Source of the DNA: Pyxicephalus adspersus | Taxonomy: Eukaryota; Chordata; Amphibia; Anura; Pyxicephalidae | Reading direction: 5' to 3' | Assembly (NCBI RefSeq): GCF_032062135.1 | Contig: NC_092859.1 | Location: 104,878,764-104,942,763, forward strand | Length of the DNA stretch: 64,000 nucleotides | Part shown: positions 47,044-58,620 of the stretch, piece after piece | How positions within the stretch are numbered: the first letter of the stretch is position 1 | Layout: every line of letters starts with the position of its first letter | Made by a program: the position numbers and the translations under genes | Notes under the pieces: model-generated | Database searches by the model: none | What the model was told of the DNA's origin: nothing | The model's input: only the letters and a program-made list of their open reading frames with translations

Positions 47044-47432
47044 TAAAGCTAGGTACCCACGTGCAATAATTGTCGTTAGAAAAAGAAGGACTAACGATTA
47101 TTCACGATTATTTTGAACGATCGTATTGTGCACAATTCGGTTCAAATATAATCCACCAATAGTGTACACACGCTAGATTCGATCGTTTGAAGGATGCAGA
47201 AAGTGACATGTAAAGGAGAAAGTGTACCGCAGAACCATCCACGATCACTGAACGACCGTAAACACAATAGATTGCGAACAGTCGTTGCCCAATCAGATCT
47301 GCTGGGAAGGTCGTTTCCAGTGACAATCCTCGTTCATTGGCGTTGTTGTGCACTTTTTTTTAACGATTATCGAACAAACGGTCGTTAGTCGTTTCCAACA
47401 ATAATTATTGCACGTGTGTATGCAGCTTAAAC
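47044..47432. mobile_element. Longer relative of the 'tacacac' hairpin MITE
   Basis: Ends 'taaagctaggtacccacgtg' and 'gcacgtgtgtatgcagctta'. Internal dyads: 'caataattgtcgtt' near the left against 'aacaataattattg' near the right, and 'aacgatcg' / 'cgatcgtt' pairs in the middle. It is about 389 bp, longer than the 337-bp type, and its interior sequence differs, so it is a separate subfamily with similar ends. Confidence 0.7.
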
Positions 47433-50400
47433 CTCTCTCTACATGGGAAAGCAACACTTTTTAATCAAGAAAAACAAATATATGTAAAGTCTTCTGATCT
47501 TCTAATGCTGACAAAAAAGAATAAAAAGAGGATTTCATTTGCATGAGAGGAAATCACATTTATTTATTTATTATTGCATTCTGACTCCAGCACCCAAATA
47601 AATGTTCTTTCCAGCAAATATGACTTCCTGGCTTTGATTAATGCACTGTATCTAACTATATAAATATAGCAGATAGATAATTATACAAAGAATTCAGGAA
47701 GGAAGAAGCAAATGTAATACACATTTAAAGTTTTATTAAATAACAGAAAGTAAGACCCTATAATGAAGTTCACTTAATTCCTTACTATGTATATTATCAG
47801 CCAAAGAGTGGATCAAACTTTTTTCAGGGAAAGTAAAGTTTTAATGTTGAACTTTCAGCCGTTTGGCAGTGCTGCAGAGACACGCTAGTGACATAGCAGA
47901 CGGGGTGAGGGAGCCATGTTGTGCAGGCGGTTCTTGCCTCCTATTATACCCTGTACAACAACAGTCTTCAGACTGCAGAGGGAAGGAGCAGCAATTTAGA
48001 TTAGCTGCATGCATTTACTGATAATAAACAGAGATGAATCAATCAGTACATGGATTCCTTAACCCAATGTAGAGCAGTTTAATAATTGGATTGATGGACT
48101 ACAAGCTCCCTAACCTCATGAAAGTCAGTGGTTCTAAAAATAAAAAATGACGTGTCTGGACAACACATTCAGTAGTGTTTCTGTTTGAATGCAGACCAGT
48201 CCTGATATCAACCTAAACATTGCATATTTGGTTTGGTTCAGATTTGGTATGGCAATGCCAATATTTGGCCACAATATTTGGGTTACAAGCTGGGCTATGC
48301 AATATTGCCCAAATGCATAATGGGTTGGGGATGAACACGTCCTAAAAGCAGAGCTCTTTATTCTGCATTCTAAAGCTTAGAACCTTCTTTAACCTCGTTA
48401 AGACCTGACATATTCTAGGCTGATGGACTACAAGTATCATCAAGCTCTGCACTCTAGATCTCTGCACTTGGCTGCCTCACATCTCCCTTAAAACCAGGCA
48501 GCGTTGCATACACAGCTCGCATACCTGACCACCTCTATCTGAATTCTAATGGACAGGTAAGAAATGTAGGCAATGACAACATCCACTAGATCTGACATGC
48601 AACACTGCTGCTTCTCCCCGCCCATGGGTACCAGGGTATCTATGGATTACCCATCAATGATGTAATCAACCAAAAATTTATGATTGCTCAAAAACCCAAT
48701 GTTGTGAGTGCCATTTTTGTGATTCATATAACAAATTTAAAAATCATTTAGCTGTCTAGCTGCTTTGGCAAGAAGTGAGGGAAACAGAAATGGCAAGGGG
48801 GCTGGTGGAGGACTCAAGCATGCGGTGTTAAAAAGTCAATAGAGAAGAGACATACGGTAGATATGACAGAGGAAGATGAGCAGCAATGTCAGTGCACTGA
48901 CCAAGCAACTCCTTTCTAAGGAAGATGGACATATTCAACAGCCAGAAAAATTGAACGCCCTGATTTGAGGCTTATTAACAATTAAATGTGTATTATTATA
49001 TGCTGGTTATGTATATGTGTATATGAGTATTGGTATATGCTGGGGCACTTGTTTAAAGATGTTTGTTTATTTATGCTTGTGTATTGTCATTTGTTTTCAG
49101 CTTTGGCTGTTCACCTTTTTGCTGTATTTGCTTGACCTTTCCTTAAAATTGCTTTAGAACCTTGAGACTAACAAAAGCTAAAAACATATATGCATTTCAT
49201 GTTTGTATTTAGCTGCTACCTTGGAGTTTAGTTTTAAAAAATAAAAGAGATCATGTAAGGATCTGTGTGAGCAGAACTGAACATTACCAGGAAAAAACTG
49301 TAAATACTGTTACATAATTCATTACTTTATAAAAATTGTGAAATTTACCTGGTTTCATTCCTGATGTAAAATCAGTGGTTACCTTGTGGTACTTGGAAGT
49401 ACCTGTGTTGGCCATCAGATTGATCCACCTGGAACCTCATGGATCCTAGGACCAGGCTGTATATAATTCTTATTCTCTGGGTAAGATGAAGATCAATGTT
49501 CTGAAATTAGTTCTGCAGTTAAATATCAGAGCTTCTACTATACTAGAATAACTGATAATCTTGCATTAAAAAGCTGCAGAATGGGTGGGATGTTAGCTCC
49601 AAGATAAACAGGACCTAATCCTAAGGTTAAAGCCATAATGAATTATTGTACTAATATTGGGGTAGAAGGAGGGTATGCCCCAACTGAAAAAAATCTTCTT
49701 TCTTCCTCTTCTGGTGACCACATGGAAAGTGAGGCATTGTGTTTTTGTCACACAGAGGATTACAAACCTGACAAATATTTAACCCATCTCTCTTAAATAC
49801 TGGTGCTCTTTTTTAACCTAACTAGCCACATATCTATGCAATCAAAGCACTGCAATTTGGGATAATTAAAATACATTGTATAGACACTGATTTAGCTATA
49901 TCCACATAAAAAAAATTATTTACCCACTATTATAGCATGTGACGCTTCCTAAATAAGGTCCCTGATGAAGCTCTGGGTGGAGATAAAAGCCTCACTGTAA
50001 TGTCATACTCCTGTGATGGCACAATGCATAGACTTGCAAACAATATGATGTCTTTACTAGTCTGGATGCACCCGATGTATTTGGCAATAAGCAGAGGGAT
50101 ATATGCATATGGTGTATATGTAGCAAATAAGTATTTTCAGATTGTGTACAGTTCATCATAATGGGGGCTGTTTATGGAATAACCTGTCATCAAACTGATC
50201 TTCTGTCAAGTTATGTAGGGTGCTGCCTTAATTTAAAAATTATGCCATAAAATGGTACTGACTGTGGCTTTCCACTTTTCAAGTGTATTATGTTGGTAAT
50301 TTGGAATGCTGCAAATTAAAATTAGTAAAGGAAGCAGTGTTCTCTTATTTGATGGTTACAATCCTCTTGAATAATATGTATCACCACATTTGACTCTGCC

Positions 50401-51693
50401 TAGTAGTGCCAAAGACTGTCTAGGAGCTCACTGATTCTCGCCATCAGAATCAAGCAAAGATATTTTCGGAAGATGTATAGGGGCCATACACACTACTGAG
50501 CCACTGTTGTTATGAAATTCACATTTTTCTATTCAGTTTCCTATAAATTATACAATCAAAGATTATAAAATATTTTAGACTTTTCAGGTCAATTGCTAAA
50601 CTTTATTTAGCCCATACATATTAAATGTTACTTTTAAGGTTTCCTAAGGGTACAGCTGTTCTGTACCTTTAGGAGAACAAATCAGAAATGTATGAAACCT
50701 AAGTGTTACATGAATGTCTATGATGGTAAATCAAGTCTTCAGGAAGAAGGCAACCAAGCAAGCATTTACCAAAGTTTGCACTAACCTAGCAGAGCATACA
50801 AAGGATATTATGGGGGTATATATTTACTGAATTATGCTTTAAATGTTAGTTCTTTTAGTCCTGTCACATTGAATTTTCAATATAAGTATGCTAACAAGAA
50901 CATTTTTGTTTCATTTTTATAGCCTTCTTCAGACATTCAAATAGGTCACTATCAGCAACAACGGACCTTTCTATTATCACACTTTTCATACACTGGCCCT
51001 ATATGTATTAGGAAAACCCAGTGTAGAGGCTGCTATTGTTGACCGTTCCTTCGGAATATGTTATTAGTCTGCTTGTTATGCTCTGGCTTAAGTGATTTGG
51101 GTTGACTGACCTTAATCAATTAGGCTAATCAGGACTTTTTCTGACTTTCTTATTTTTCATATATGGCAATGTCAAAAAGTTTTGAAGTCAGAGGGTCAAC
51201 ATTATATCAAAACAACTACCATTTTCAGCTCTGGTATTTCCTGTTAACTTTTTTTCACCCTTTATTAGCATGAACTTACCTTTATTTGACACCCCTGCCA
51301 TTCTTTTCAGATATTGGGAGTTAGGATAAAGAATCTTGTGTAAGCTTAGGTTGGATTTCCAATTGGAGCTTACAAAGGAATGTTTCCTTTACCCTACCTG
51401 ACACCACTGGACCAATTTTCCAAGAACCAGTGTTGTGTCCAGTGTTCACTAAATTAGGTAACTGGTAACTTTATAATAAAAAATAAGGGTTTTTTTCATT
51501 GTGTCCAATAGCCGAATAGAGAAGCAGGGCAGCAAAGGAAAGGCCACTGTGCCGCAAGGGAGCAAAACTTAAAAAGCAAACCTATTGCTTTAAAACGCAA
51601 AAAAACAGACTTGGTTGAAAACAACATCTGACTGGTATTGGTTTACAGTTTCATTTCTTTTTTATTACCTATAAACAGTATATTACTATACTA
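47433..51693. other. Intergenic DNA, no gene seen
   Basis: 4.3 kb of mostly AT-rich sequence with no open frame of note. At 49961-49990, 'ggtccctgatgaagctctgg' recalls the 'cctgatgaagcc' motif in the foldback insertion at 60.2 kb, but no stem-loop accompanies it. About 47570-47660 is unrepeated and could be conserved. Nothing else recognised. Confidence 0.35.
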
Positions 51694-51848
51694 CCGTGTT
51701 TCCCCGAAAGTAAGACCTACCCCGAAAATAAGACCTAGCACTTTTCCCCCAACCTGCCCTAATATAAGACCTACCCTGAAAATAAGACCTAGTGTGTTTT
51801 TGGAAGCCCAAAAAAATATAAGACAGTGTCTTATTTTCGGGGAAACAC

Positions 51849-51850
<2 letters not shown>
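51694..51850. mobile_element. TA-flanked MITE with 'ccgtgtttccccgaaa' ends (157 bp)
   Basis: Left end 'ccgtgtttccccgaaagtaa', right end 'ttttcggggaaacacgg', flanked on both sides by TA (51692-51693 and 51851-51852). The interior repeats 'aaataagacctacc' phrases. A TA target duplication fits the Tc1/mariner or a related group. I know this repeat from several tetrapods but do not assign a name. Confidence 0.8.
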
Positions 51851-51941
<91 letters not shown>

Positions 51942-51942
51942 G
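51851..51942. repeat. (TA)n microsatellite, about 90 bases
   Basis: Alternating TA with one AAAT interruption, starting at the TA that borders the MITE. The Ile/Tyr frames across it are artefacts. Confidence 0.97.
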
Positions 51943-52598
51943 AGCAAATGAACAAATAGACTTATTTTGTTGATATGGGGCAAATACTTGTCATTAGGGT
52001 GCTACAACTAATTTATATTTTGACAGTTTAGAGTAGCAGGCTAAAAAAAGCAACATTTTAAAGAGTGTATGATATCCTTTCTTCTTGCATTCAAAGCAGT
52101 CTTTTGGTAGTCTTTTTACCATAGTAAATTAAGACATGTTTCTGTATAAAATAATAAGGTATAATGAAATGTTTGGTAAAAAGTGTCTTATTTTTTTAAT
52201 TTTAGTAAGACAACTAAAATTTTAATTTGCGTCATTAAACTTTTAAGCCCCATAGCTATTAAGGTAGGAAGAGGGATGTTCTGTGTAAATAGAAATTAAT
52301 CTACAGCATGCATATAAAAGAAAATATATTTGCTGAATGTCAAGTGGCTCTTTTCAGCAAAATATGCCTAGGGCTTGTATGCGGCTTTGCAAGATATTAC
52401 TGGATAAGATAGGAAACAATGTTTTCTTTCCCTGAAGCCATTTGTGTCATAGCTGAAACTAATAAATTTAGACCCATTGCTGTCAATAAAAAACATATTC
52501 AAGTCATACCAAAACACTAGCCAAAGCATTGCAGAAATAGATGAAGGCACATAATATTATTGCTGCAAGATTATTTTTATACTAAATAGATTCTGTTA
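51943..52598. other. Intergenic DNA, no gene seen
   Basis: AT-rich spacer between the long TA microsatellite and the 52.6-kb hairpin. Nothing recognised. Confidence 0.4.
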
Positions 52599-52657
52599 GC
52601 CACAGCCACTCATCTCATAAAGCAAGCTGTATACTTTAGGAGATGAGTGGCTGTGGC
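52599..52657. repeat. Strong hairpin: 24-bp stem, 11-base loop
   Basis: Arms at 52599-52622 ('gccacagccactcatctc' + 'ataaag') and 52634-52657 (its complement with a single mismatch). Loop 'caagctgtata'. The size is within the range of small-RNA precursors, but there is no other evidence of transcription. It may instead be part of a mobile element, since a 'ccctgaggaagcccc' motif like that of the 60-kb insertion lies about 220 bp to the right. Confidence 0.75.
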
Positions 52658-53214
52658 AGCAGCCCATCGCCATCCTGCATATGCTGCTGTTTGCTCTGCA
52701 TGTCCTATAGAGGTTCAAACACCTCTTGGGCTACAGGTGTTTCTATTAAATACTAAAATTCTTTTACCCCTTCATTGTCTGGGATTTGGAACCCAGTACA
52801 CACAGGAATACCAGTGTCAAACCTTGAAAATACCACATGCAGTACCTGAGTACAATTGTGCTACCGCACAGCTACCCCTGAGGAAGCCCCTATCAGATGA
52901 AGAGCAAGCTGCGCGAATATTACTACGTTTGGTATAGATACACATGTGTTTGTATGTGTCCACACTTAGTTTGTTTATTTGTTTAGCGCCAACTTGATTG
53001 GCCCTTGAACTGGATCAGGTGTATAATCCTACAATGTTATGTTCCTATTGTATGTATTCTATGAGAGTTTTTTGCTGCTGATTTTTTGCTGCTGTCCCAC
53101 GTCTTTCTTATATATGTGTATATGGGGTTGGAACTATCCCTATAAGGGAACTAGGATTATTTTTACCCATTACTTATCCACTATTACATTCTCCTTCCGC
53201 TTTCCTAAATAACC
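52658..53214. other. Intergenic DNA, probable repeat
   Basis: No gene. Contains 'ccctgaggaagcccctatc' and 'agctgcgcgaatattact' (52876-52925), then 'tttgtttagcgccaacttg'. This resembles frog dispersed repeats that carry a 'cctgaggaag...gcgaa' motif. The 96-codon plus-strand frame 52647-52937 spans it and is probably not a gene. Confidence 0.3.
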
Positions 53215-53690
53215 ACCAGTCATCAGGCCACAGTAGTATCTCCCAGTCAGCCAGGCCCCATCACTGACCACAGGGGCTTAGGCTGCAGACCCCAAAAGTA
53301 AATCCCAGGCAGCCGACCCCCTACAGTAATCCCAGGGGCCCAAACAGCCAGGTACCAGCAGGGAAGGCTAGGTACCAACAGTAACCCCAAAGCAGCCAGG
53401 CCCCAGCAGTAACTTCTAGGCATCAGGCCTTTGCAGTAACCCCCAGCATAACCAGGCCCTATCAGAAAAAAGTCCAAGTAATAGCAGTAAGCATATGACA
53501 ATAAACCCAAGTAATAACTGCTAGACATGCTGGCCCCAAAAGATGTAGGCCCCAACATCAGATGTAACTACCAGACATCTGGCCCCAGGCTCCACACATA
53601 ACAACTCCCAAATGGCCAGCCACCAGCAGTTACCCACAGACAGCCAGGTCCCAAAAGTATTCCTAAGATAACGAGCAGTAACCTTCTATT
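53215..53690. repeat. Degenerate minisatellite, 'ccaggcagccaggccccagcag'-like
   Basis: Phrases such as 'agccaggccccagcagtaac', 'agccaggtaccagcag' and 'ggccccaaaagatgtagg' recur about every 25-35 bp with many indels. C+G is well above the surrounding level. The 103-codon minus-strand frame in it (53247-53558) reflects the repeat. Confidence 0.65.
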
Positions 53691-54932
53691 CTCTATCTCA
53701 ATCACATCTTTCACCCCTACTTTGGAACTCTATACTGTACCACATCCACCATGCCCTAATCCTCAAAACCTTCAAATGTTCCCCTGAAATACAGCCCTTC
53801 ATGCATACAAATATTCATAATTGCTGTTTTGACATGTATGAACATTTGCCCTATCCCTACATCACGTGTCCAAAAACCTTCTTCAATTTTGTTACCTTAC
53901 CTAGTGTTTCCAAGCCTTTGATATTAAGCTCCCAAGGGCAAGTCTTTGCTGTAATGGTTTTTACCAAGGAACGCACTTGCATTGTTGGATGTTTTAAACT
54001 TTTATAAATGAATTTATATCAATGCACCCCTAACCCCAAAATTTCATACTGCTGAAGTCCCTGATCGATGACAAGCCAAGATGCGATTTAATTTGCTAGC
54101 AGATACTGGATCCTTTATGGCCTTGGTCAAAAAAATGAGAAGATCAAACATGGTCACAGCCAGTGAAATGCCATGATTTATCAAGGCAGATTTAGGCCTT
54201 AGCTCAGTCTAAAATAACCAGATCAGTTTTTTTTCTGACTGCTGTTCGTGACTTTATCACTAAACTAGTGTTATTCAGTAACTCTGCACTGATCTCTTGG
54301 ATGGTACTGCTGCCTGTGTCCCTAATCCTGTACCTCACACCTGATTCTACTGATATCTATCTACCTGTGTAAGTTTCACTGCAATTTTTTCCTGCCTGAT
54401 ACCACTATTGACTTTACCATAGGTCCATATGCTACAACGTGGCCCTGATTTCTCATGTCATTGTTACCACGGACACCTTGACATGAAACTTCACATGGAA
54501 GTAAAGTTTAACTGTGTTTAATTTCATGAAAATTAAATTATCACTAAAATTGATTTTGATTCCTGCACTGCCTTCCTTATTTGGCAAAGTCCCGCTAAAT
54601 ACATCTTTCAGAATGAAATATGTTTGCTTATCCTAATTGAAAAGTAACTCTATTTAATTGGCATAGAACATTAATAAACTTTACTACACTGTAAAATTAT
54701 TGGCATGTCCAAAGTATTGCAGCAGTTTTCAACTTTGTGCGATTTATAACTCGTGTGATTCTGCCACTAATTTATTCATACCAAAAATGTTTTTTTTTTT
54801 GCCAGTAATTGTTTATACTGTTTTTTGTGCCCATAAAATGACAGTGTGATATGTTTGCTCCAACTTACAACCTATAAACAATTCAAACGTATTTATTTTC
54901 CTATTGACCTATAGATAGATATTGAGATACAT
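53691..54932. other. Intergenic DNA, no gene seen
   Basis: A pyrimidine-rich stretch at 54225-54475 ('tctgactgctgttcgtgact', 'cctgattctactgatatc') could be LTR debris, but no borders are visible. Confidence 0.35.
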
Positions 54933-54959
54933 GTGTGTATATATATTTATATATAAATA

Positions 54960-54990
<31 letters not shown>
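54933..54990. repeat. TA-rich microsatellite, target of the LTR insertion
   Basis: GT/AT then alternating TA with a few extra T, running directly into the LTR. The same ATATAT resumes at 55591 on the other side. Confidence 0.92.
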
Positions 54991-54993
<3 letters not shown>

Positions 54994-55590
54994 GACAGAG
55001 TGTCCCTAAAAGTGTCAGGAAAGTTTTATAATGGCTCCAAGGAAAAGAAAAAGTTAATTGATGTATACGTGTGTTTTTAGGGCCCTGAACCTGGTAAAGG
55101 GAAGTGAAGGGTGGGTTCTTGTCCCAACCCTAATTTGGGATATATTCACCCGCACTCAGGTGCAAGGTGAGGAAGTGATCAGTCAGAGGCTGAGAGAGAG
55201 CCAGTGTGGGTTCCAGGCTGAGAAGGCAGCCAGAGTGTTCCAGGCTGAGAGAGAGCCAGGGGGTTCCAGGCTGGGAGAGAGCCAGAGGGTTCCAATCTGA
55301 GAGAGAGCCAGAGGGTTTCAGGCTGAAAGAGAGCCATAGGGTTCCAGGCTGAGAGAGAGCCTCCAGGAAAGCCAGTGTCCAATCAATTGCTAGTAACTGT
55401 GAGTTAACAGTACTGATACAGAGTTTATGTGTTAGAGAACAGGGCACCAAGTGAGGTACCCAGATGCCCAGCCGGGCTACTGTTTATTGTTTTGACTGTA
55501 ATGTTGTCGAGAGTGTGCTGTGACACCTGGCTGAATAAACATAACTACAGTTATTTTGGACATTTGAGCAATACCCCGTGTTTTATCACA
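54991..55590 (+). mobile_element. Solo LTR (600 bp) with target duplication
   Basis: Starts TGTGACAG and ends TTATCACA, giving the TG...CA ends and short inverted termini (TGTGA/TCACA) typical of long terminal repeats. ATAT(AT) flanks both sides, consistent with a 4-6-bp target duplication, although the AT-repeat setting makes its length ambiguous. A TATAAT at about 55025 and AATAAA at 55534-55539 give plus-strand polarity. No second LTR, primer-binding site or gag/pol lies next to it, so it is a solo LTR left by recombination. Gypsy-type is most likely; superfamily unproven. It contains a 27-bp minisatellite (55190-55370). Confidence 0.7.
55190..55370. repeat. 27-bp minisatellite inside the LTR
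   Basis: About six to seven units of 'gttccaggctgagagagagc' + 'cagaggg'. As 27 is a multiple of three, each frame repeats a nine-residue peptide, which produces overlapping open frames on both strands (55130-55450 and 55179-55382 minus; the end of 55058-55300 plus). These are by-products. Confidence 0.9.
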
Positions 55591-56773
55591 ATATATACAC
55601 ATAGACACAAAGTTTTGTTTTTTGGAATCATAATAAAGTTTGTTTTAGAAGATGGTGGAGAAAATCTTGCCTCAGCACTGACTTAATAATTGTAATAATA
55701 ATATTAATAATGGTGTCCAGTGGCTTTTTAATGCTTTGGATAGGACAATGCCTCCATTCCGGGGCTCATGTTTTACTTGGTACCCCAACCTCAGTATTAT
55801 TCTTAGCTGTGCACAGCCCTTTATGTATGTGAGCTGACTGATGCTTTTGGTTCTCCTTCATTCTATCTGGATTTTTTTTTAAATAACAAATACCATAACG
55901 CAAACAAATAATAACTTATTAGAGGAACACAATGGGCGGAGGATGGCACTGTTCTTAGATACAACTATTTTCTCAGATTCATAGCTTTCAGTAGAGGATG
56001 AGAGCTTTAAATAAACATAAGACCTAAAAGCAGAGAAGTGTTGGTGTTGATTTATGTAAGTAGTTTTTAGGACTTCTTGACATTAGGTACTATTAGTCTT
56101 TTCATGTTTTTGGTAGCTTGCAAATGCTCTAAAATATCAATAAAAAAAGAAGTAAATCATTTGAATATAGAAAGCTTTCTATTTTGGCTGATCCTCCAGG
56201 AAGTAGTGGGGAATCTCGCCCTTGATGACACAGCAAAAAATCCTGACAAAGGTATTGTAAAATCTTGTATTTATTGCTGTCTGCGGATCTTCCTTCACTT
56301 GATGTTCTCTGTGACACTCACTAAACAGACAGGGACTAAGAACAAATCTCCTAAATGGAGCACAGAGAGCAATAAAACCTTTAGAGATTCAAACTATTCC
56401 CCGCTCTTTCCAAAAATACTGAAAATATGTGAAGTTTATGTGAAAATATGTGAAGGGCTTAAAAACAGGAAAACAATATATACAGACAATATAGAGGATA
56501 TATACAATATAAAGAGGATCCAGAACATTAGGCCTAAAAAACATACATAAGATTTGCTGACAACATTGTGCATGATTGACTGGTCTGATTATTTTTTCTA
56601 TCCATAATCAATTGGTCGGAAGTCTTTTTAGGGCATTACCGTGAATTACTGTCTCACCAGAGACTGTATCCAATCCAATTGTCTTAAAGAATCAGGAAGG
56701 AATTTCTAGCTCTGTTGGAGTATCATGATTTATAAAGGATTGTTTGCTTTCCTCTAGATCATATGTGCATATA
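55591..56773. other. Intergenic DNA; one 157-codon frame not supported
   Basis: The plus-strand frame 56077-56550 is the longest unexplained one here. Its Lys/Ile/Asn-rich second half follows the local AT-rich composition, there is no family resemblance, and it ends in imperfect short repetition ('atatacagacaatataga'). I do not call it a gene. Confidence 0.35.
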
Positions 56774-57021
56774 CAGGTAGCCCCCGAGTTACAAATATAC
56801 AACTTACAAACTACTCCTAGATATGAACAAACAGGGCTTCCCTGCTGGTTTGTGTGCAGGATGGAGGTTTGATGAAGGGGAGGGGGCAGTTCGTGGGACT
56901 TGCAAAAGAAATCTTTAATTACCAAGACAAACAAAATAAATGTCTAGGCTCCATAAAGTTTTTTTTATTTTGCTTTGTTTGTGAAAAAACCTCACAGTGA
57001 GGATTCTAACTCTATCTGTAC
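56774..57021. mobile_element. Dispersed repeat with 'tacaggtag' ends, copy B
   Basis: Starts 'caggtagcccccgagttaca' and shares ordered blocks with copy A at 40.3 kb ('actcctagatatgaaca', 'gtgtgcaggatggaggttt', 'tgtctaggctccataaagtt', 'cacagtgaggatt'). The right end is missing or decayed. Confidence 0.7.
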
Positions 57022-57959
57022 CTTGCAAGTGATTCTAGAACAATTTACATAATTGGTAAGTCAGCAGACTAAGGGACTGTGCATATTTATTTATATTGCA
57101 TTAACCCTGGCTAGTCTCTAGAACTGATTTTCCTCTTTGTTAAGGGAGATTTTAAGTTGCAATGAGCAGGCTGTTTGCTGTTTTGGAAACAAATCATTTA
57201 TTTGTAGAACACTGCAAATTATTTACTTCCAGTAAATGCCCAGTGCTCTTTGAAACAATGTAATTATTGCACAGAATTTATACTAAGCAGAATGTGCATG
57301 GAAAATAATAGCTGAGTTATGAAATATTGGAAGAAAAAACTAATTGAAGAACTAATTTACAGTTAGAATGAATTTATCTAGGAGTTCTTCTTTCAGTTCT
57401 GTAACAAAACCTAATCCTCCCTCTAGTGGTATTGTAGTATATAATCAAATATGTTGAACTGCAGTAAATATGGGTAATAGGCAAAACACACAGATATGAT
57501 GGATTTACTATTCACACTACATGCTATTCAATTGACCTCATTTACTAAAGTAGACAGGTTCTTAATCAAGCAGTAACTGAAAAAAAACTTAAAAATGCAC
57601 AGGGAGAACAAAATTTGATCATTAGTTTTAAGGGAGACCAAACACTGTGGACTTGATTGTATGTAATGTTTTCACTGCAATCAATATATAGATTATATGT
57701 TTGAGGACCAGGTTATAAATCCAAATTCAGATTAAATGAAAATTTAAAGAAAAATATAAAAATATTTGTAAGAAATTAGAGATAATCAAATCAAAACAAT
57801 TAATTTAAAAAACTATGTAAGTAAAAACCTATGTGATATAAGTAATTCCTATATAAATGCAAACTGCCTTTTTTAATTGGTCAGTGCAAAGTACCACAGT
57901 GATCTGACACATACATAGTAATGCACCATCAACCTTTCAGACATAGCAGGTAGCCCTTT
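57022..57959. other. Intergenic DNA; candidate conserved island
   Basis: No gene. About 57130-57330 ('gcaatgagcaggctgtttgc', 'aaacaaatcatttatttgta', 'aatgtaattattgcacagaa') is unrepeated and rich in homeodomain-type cores, like conserved enhancers of developmental genes. Judged from texture only. Confidence 0.3.
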
Positions 57960-58090
57960 AACCTTTTTGTGCCAGAGTCCCATTTATGACTCTCAGCCAG
58001 GACACTATCTGCATGGAATCTGTATATTCTTGTTATGTTTGCAAGGCTTTGCTTCCACATCCTAAAGTTAGAGTAATTGGCCTTGCAAGT
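57960..58090 (+). mobile_element. SINE fragment, plus orientation
   Basis: 'gactctcagccaggacacta' + 'tctgcatggaatctg' and 'gcttccacatcctaaa' + 'gttagagtaattggcc' match the middle of the SINE at 21257-21540 read on the opposite strand. Head and tail are lost. Confidence 0.6.
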
Positions 58091-58130
58091 TTGCATTTGC
58101 AATCAGCTTCGATGCAAATCTTCCACCAGT

Positions 58131-58316
58131 GGGCCTGATTTAATAAAGCAATACACTTTCATTAGTGAAGCTGGGTGATCAGAAAACCTGTAACGTATCT
58201 GGTCCAGGACTTAAAACATTTTACTAACAAATATAAAATGACTTTTAAGAAATCCATTCCAAGTTTGCTGGATCATACAGCTTCTTCTCCAGCCTTGAAG
58301 AGCTCTATTAAATCTT
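58131..58316. mobile_element. Palindromic MITE, 'gggcctgatttattaaagct' family, copy 5
   Basis: Left end 'gggcctgatttaataaagca'. Inner 'aagctgggtgatcagaaaac' and 'ccattccaagtttgctggat'. Right end 'gaagagctctattaaatc'. Confidence 0.78.
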
Positions 58317-58449
58317 CACTAGTGACTTTCGGTTCTGGGAACCATGCTGTATTCTGCCGCAAAAAAAAAAAAAATTGTTCTCAATTGTTTTCATTCACAT
58401 AAATGTGAGCATTTGGCATGATGGTTGAGTCTGCAGGGGAATAGTGTGG

Positions 58450-58620
58450 CTTACCACGGGTCTGAAATAGCCCTCAATGACATAATTATAGATCTGGTCT
58501 AGGATTGATGTCATTTGCCAGAAATAAGCCAATGGTTTTAGGAAGTACAGTCCATGTTTACTGAATCACCCATGTCCTCTCATGATAGTCTTATCCAGTC
58601 TTTGAGAAGTTGATATATGT
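58450..58620. mobile_element. Palindromic MITE, decayed copy 6
   Basis: 'atctggtctaggattgatgt', 'tttaggaagtacagtccatg' and 'tttactgaatcacccatgtc' correspond in order to internal blocks of the better copies. The ends are unrecognisable. Confidence 0.45.

Noticed and set aside
55130..55450. Minus-strand frame with a nine-residue peptide repeat
   Set aside because: Explained by the 27-bp minisatellite within a solo LTR.
56077..56550. 157-codon plus-strand frame
   Set aside because: Composition follows the AT-rich background, with no recognisable domain, no splice structure and no matching neighbour.
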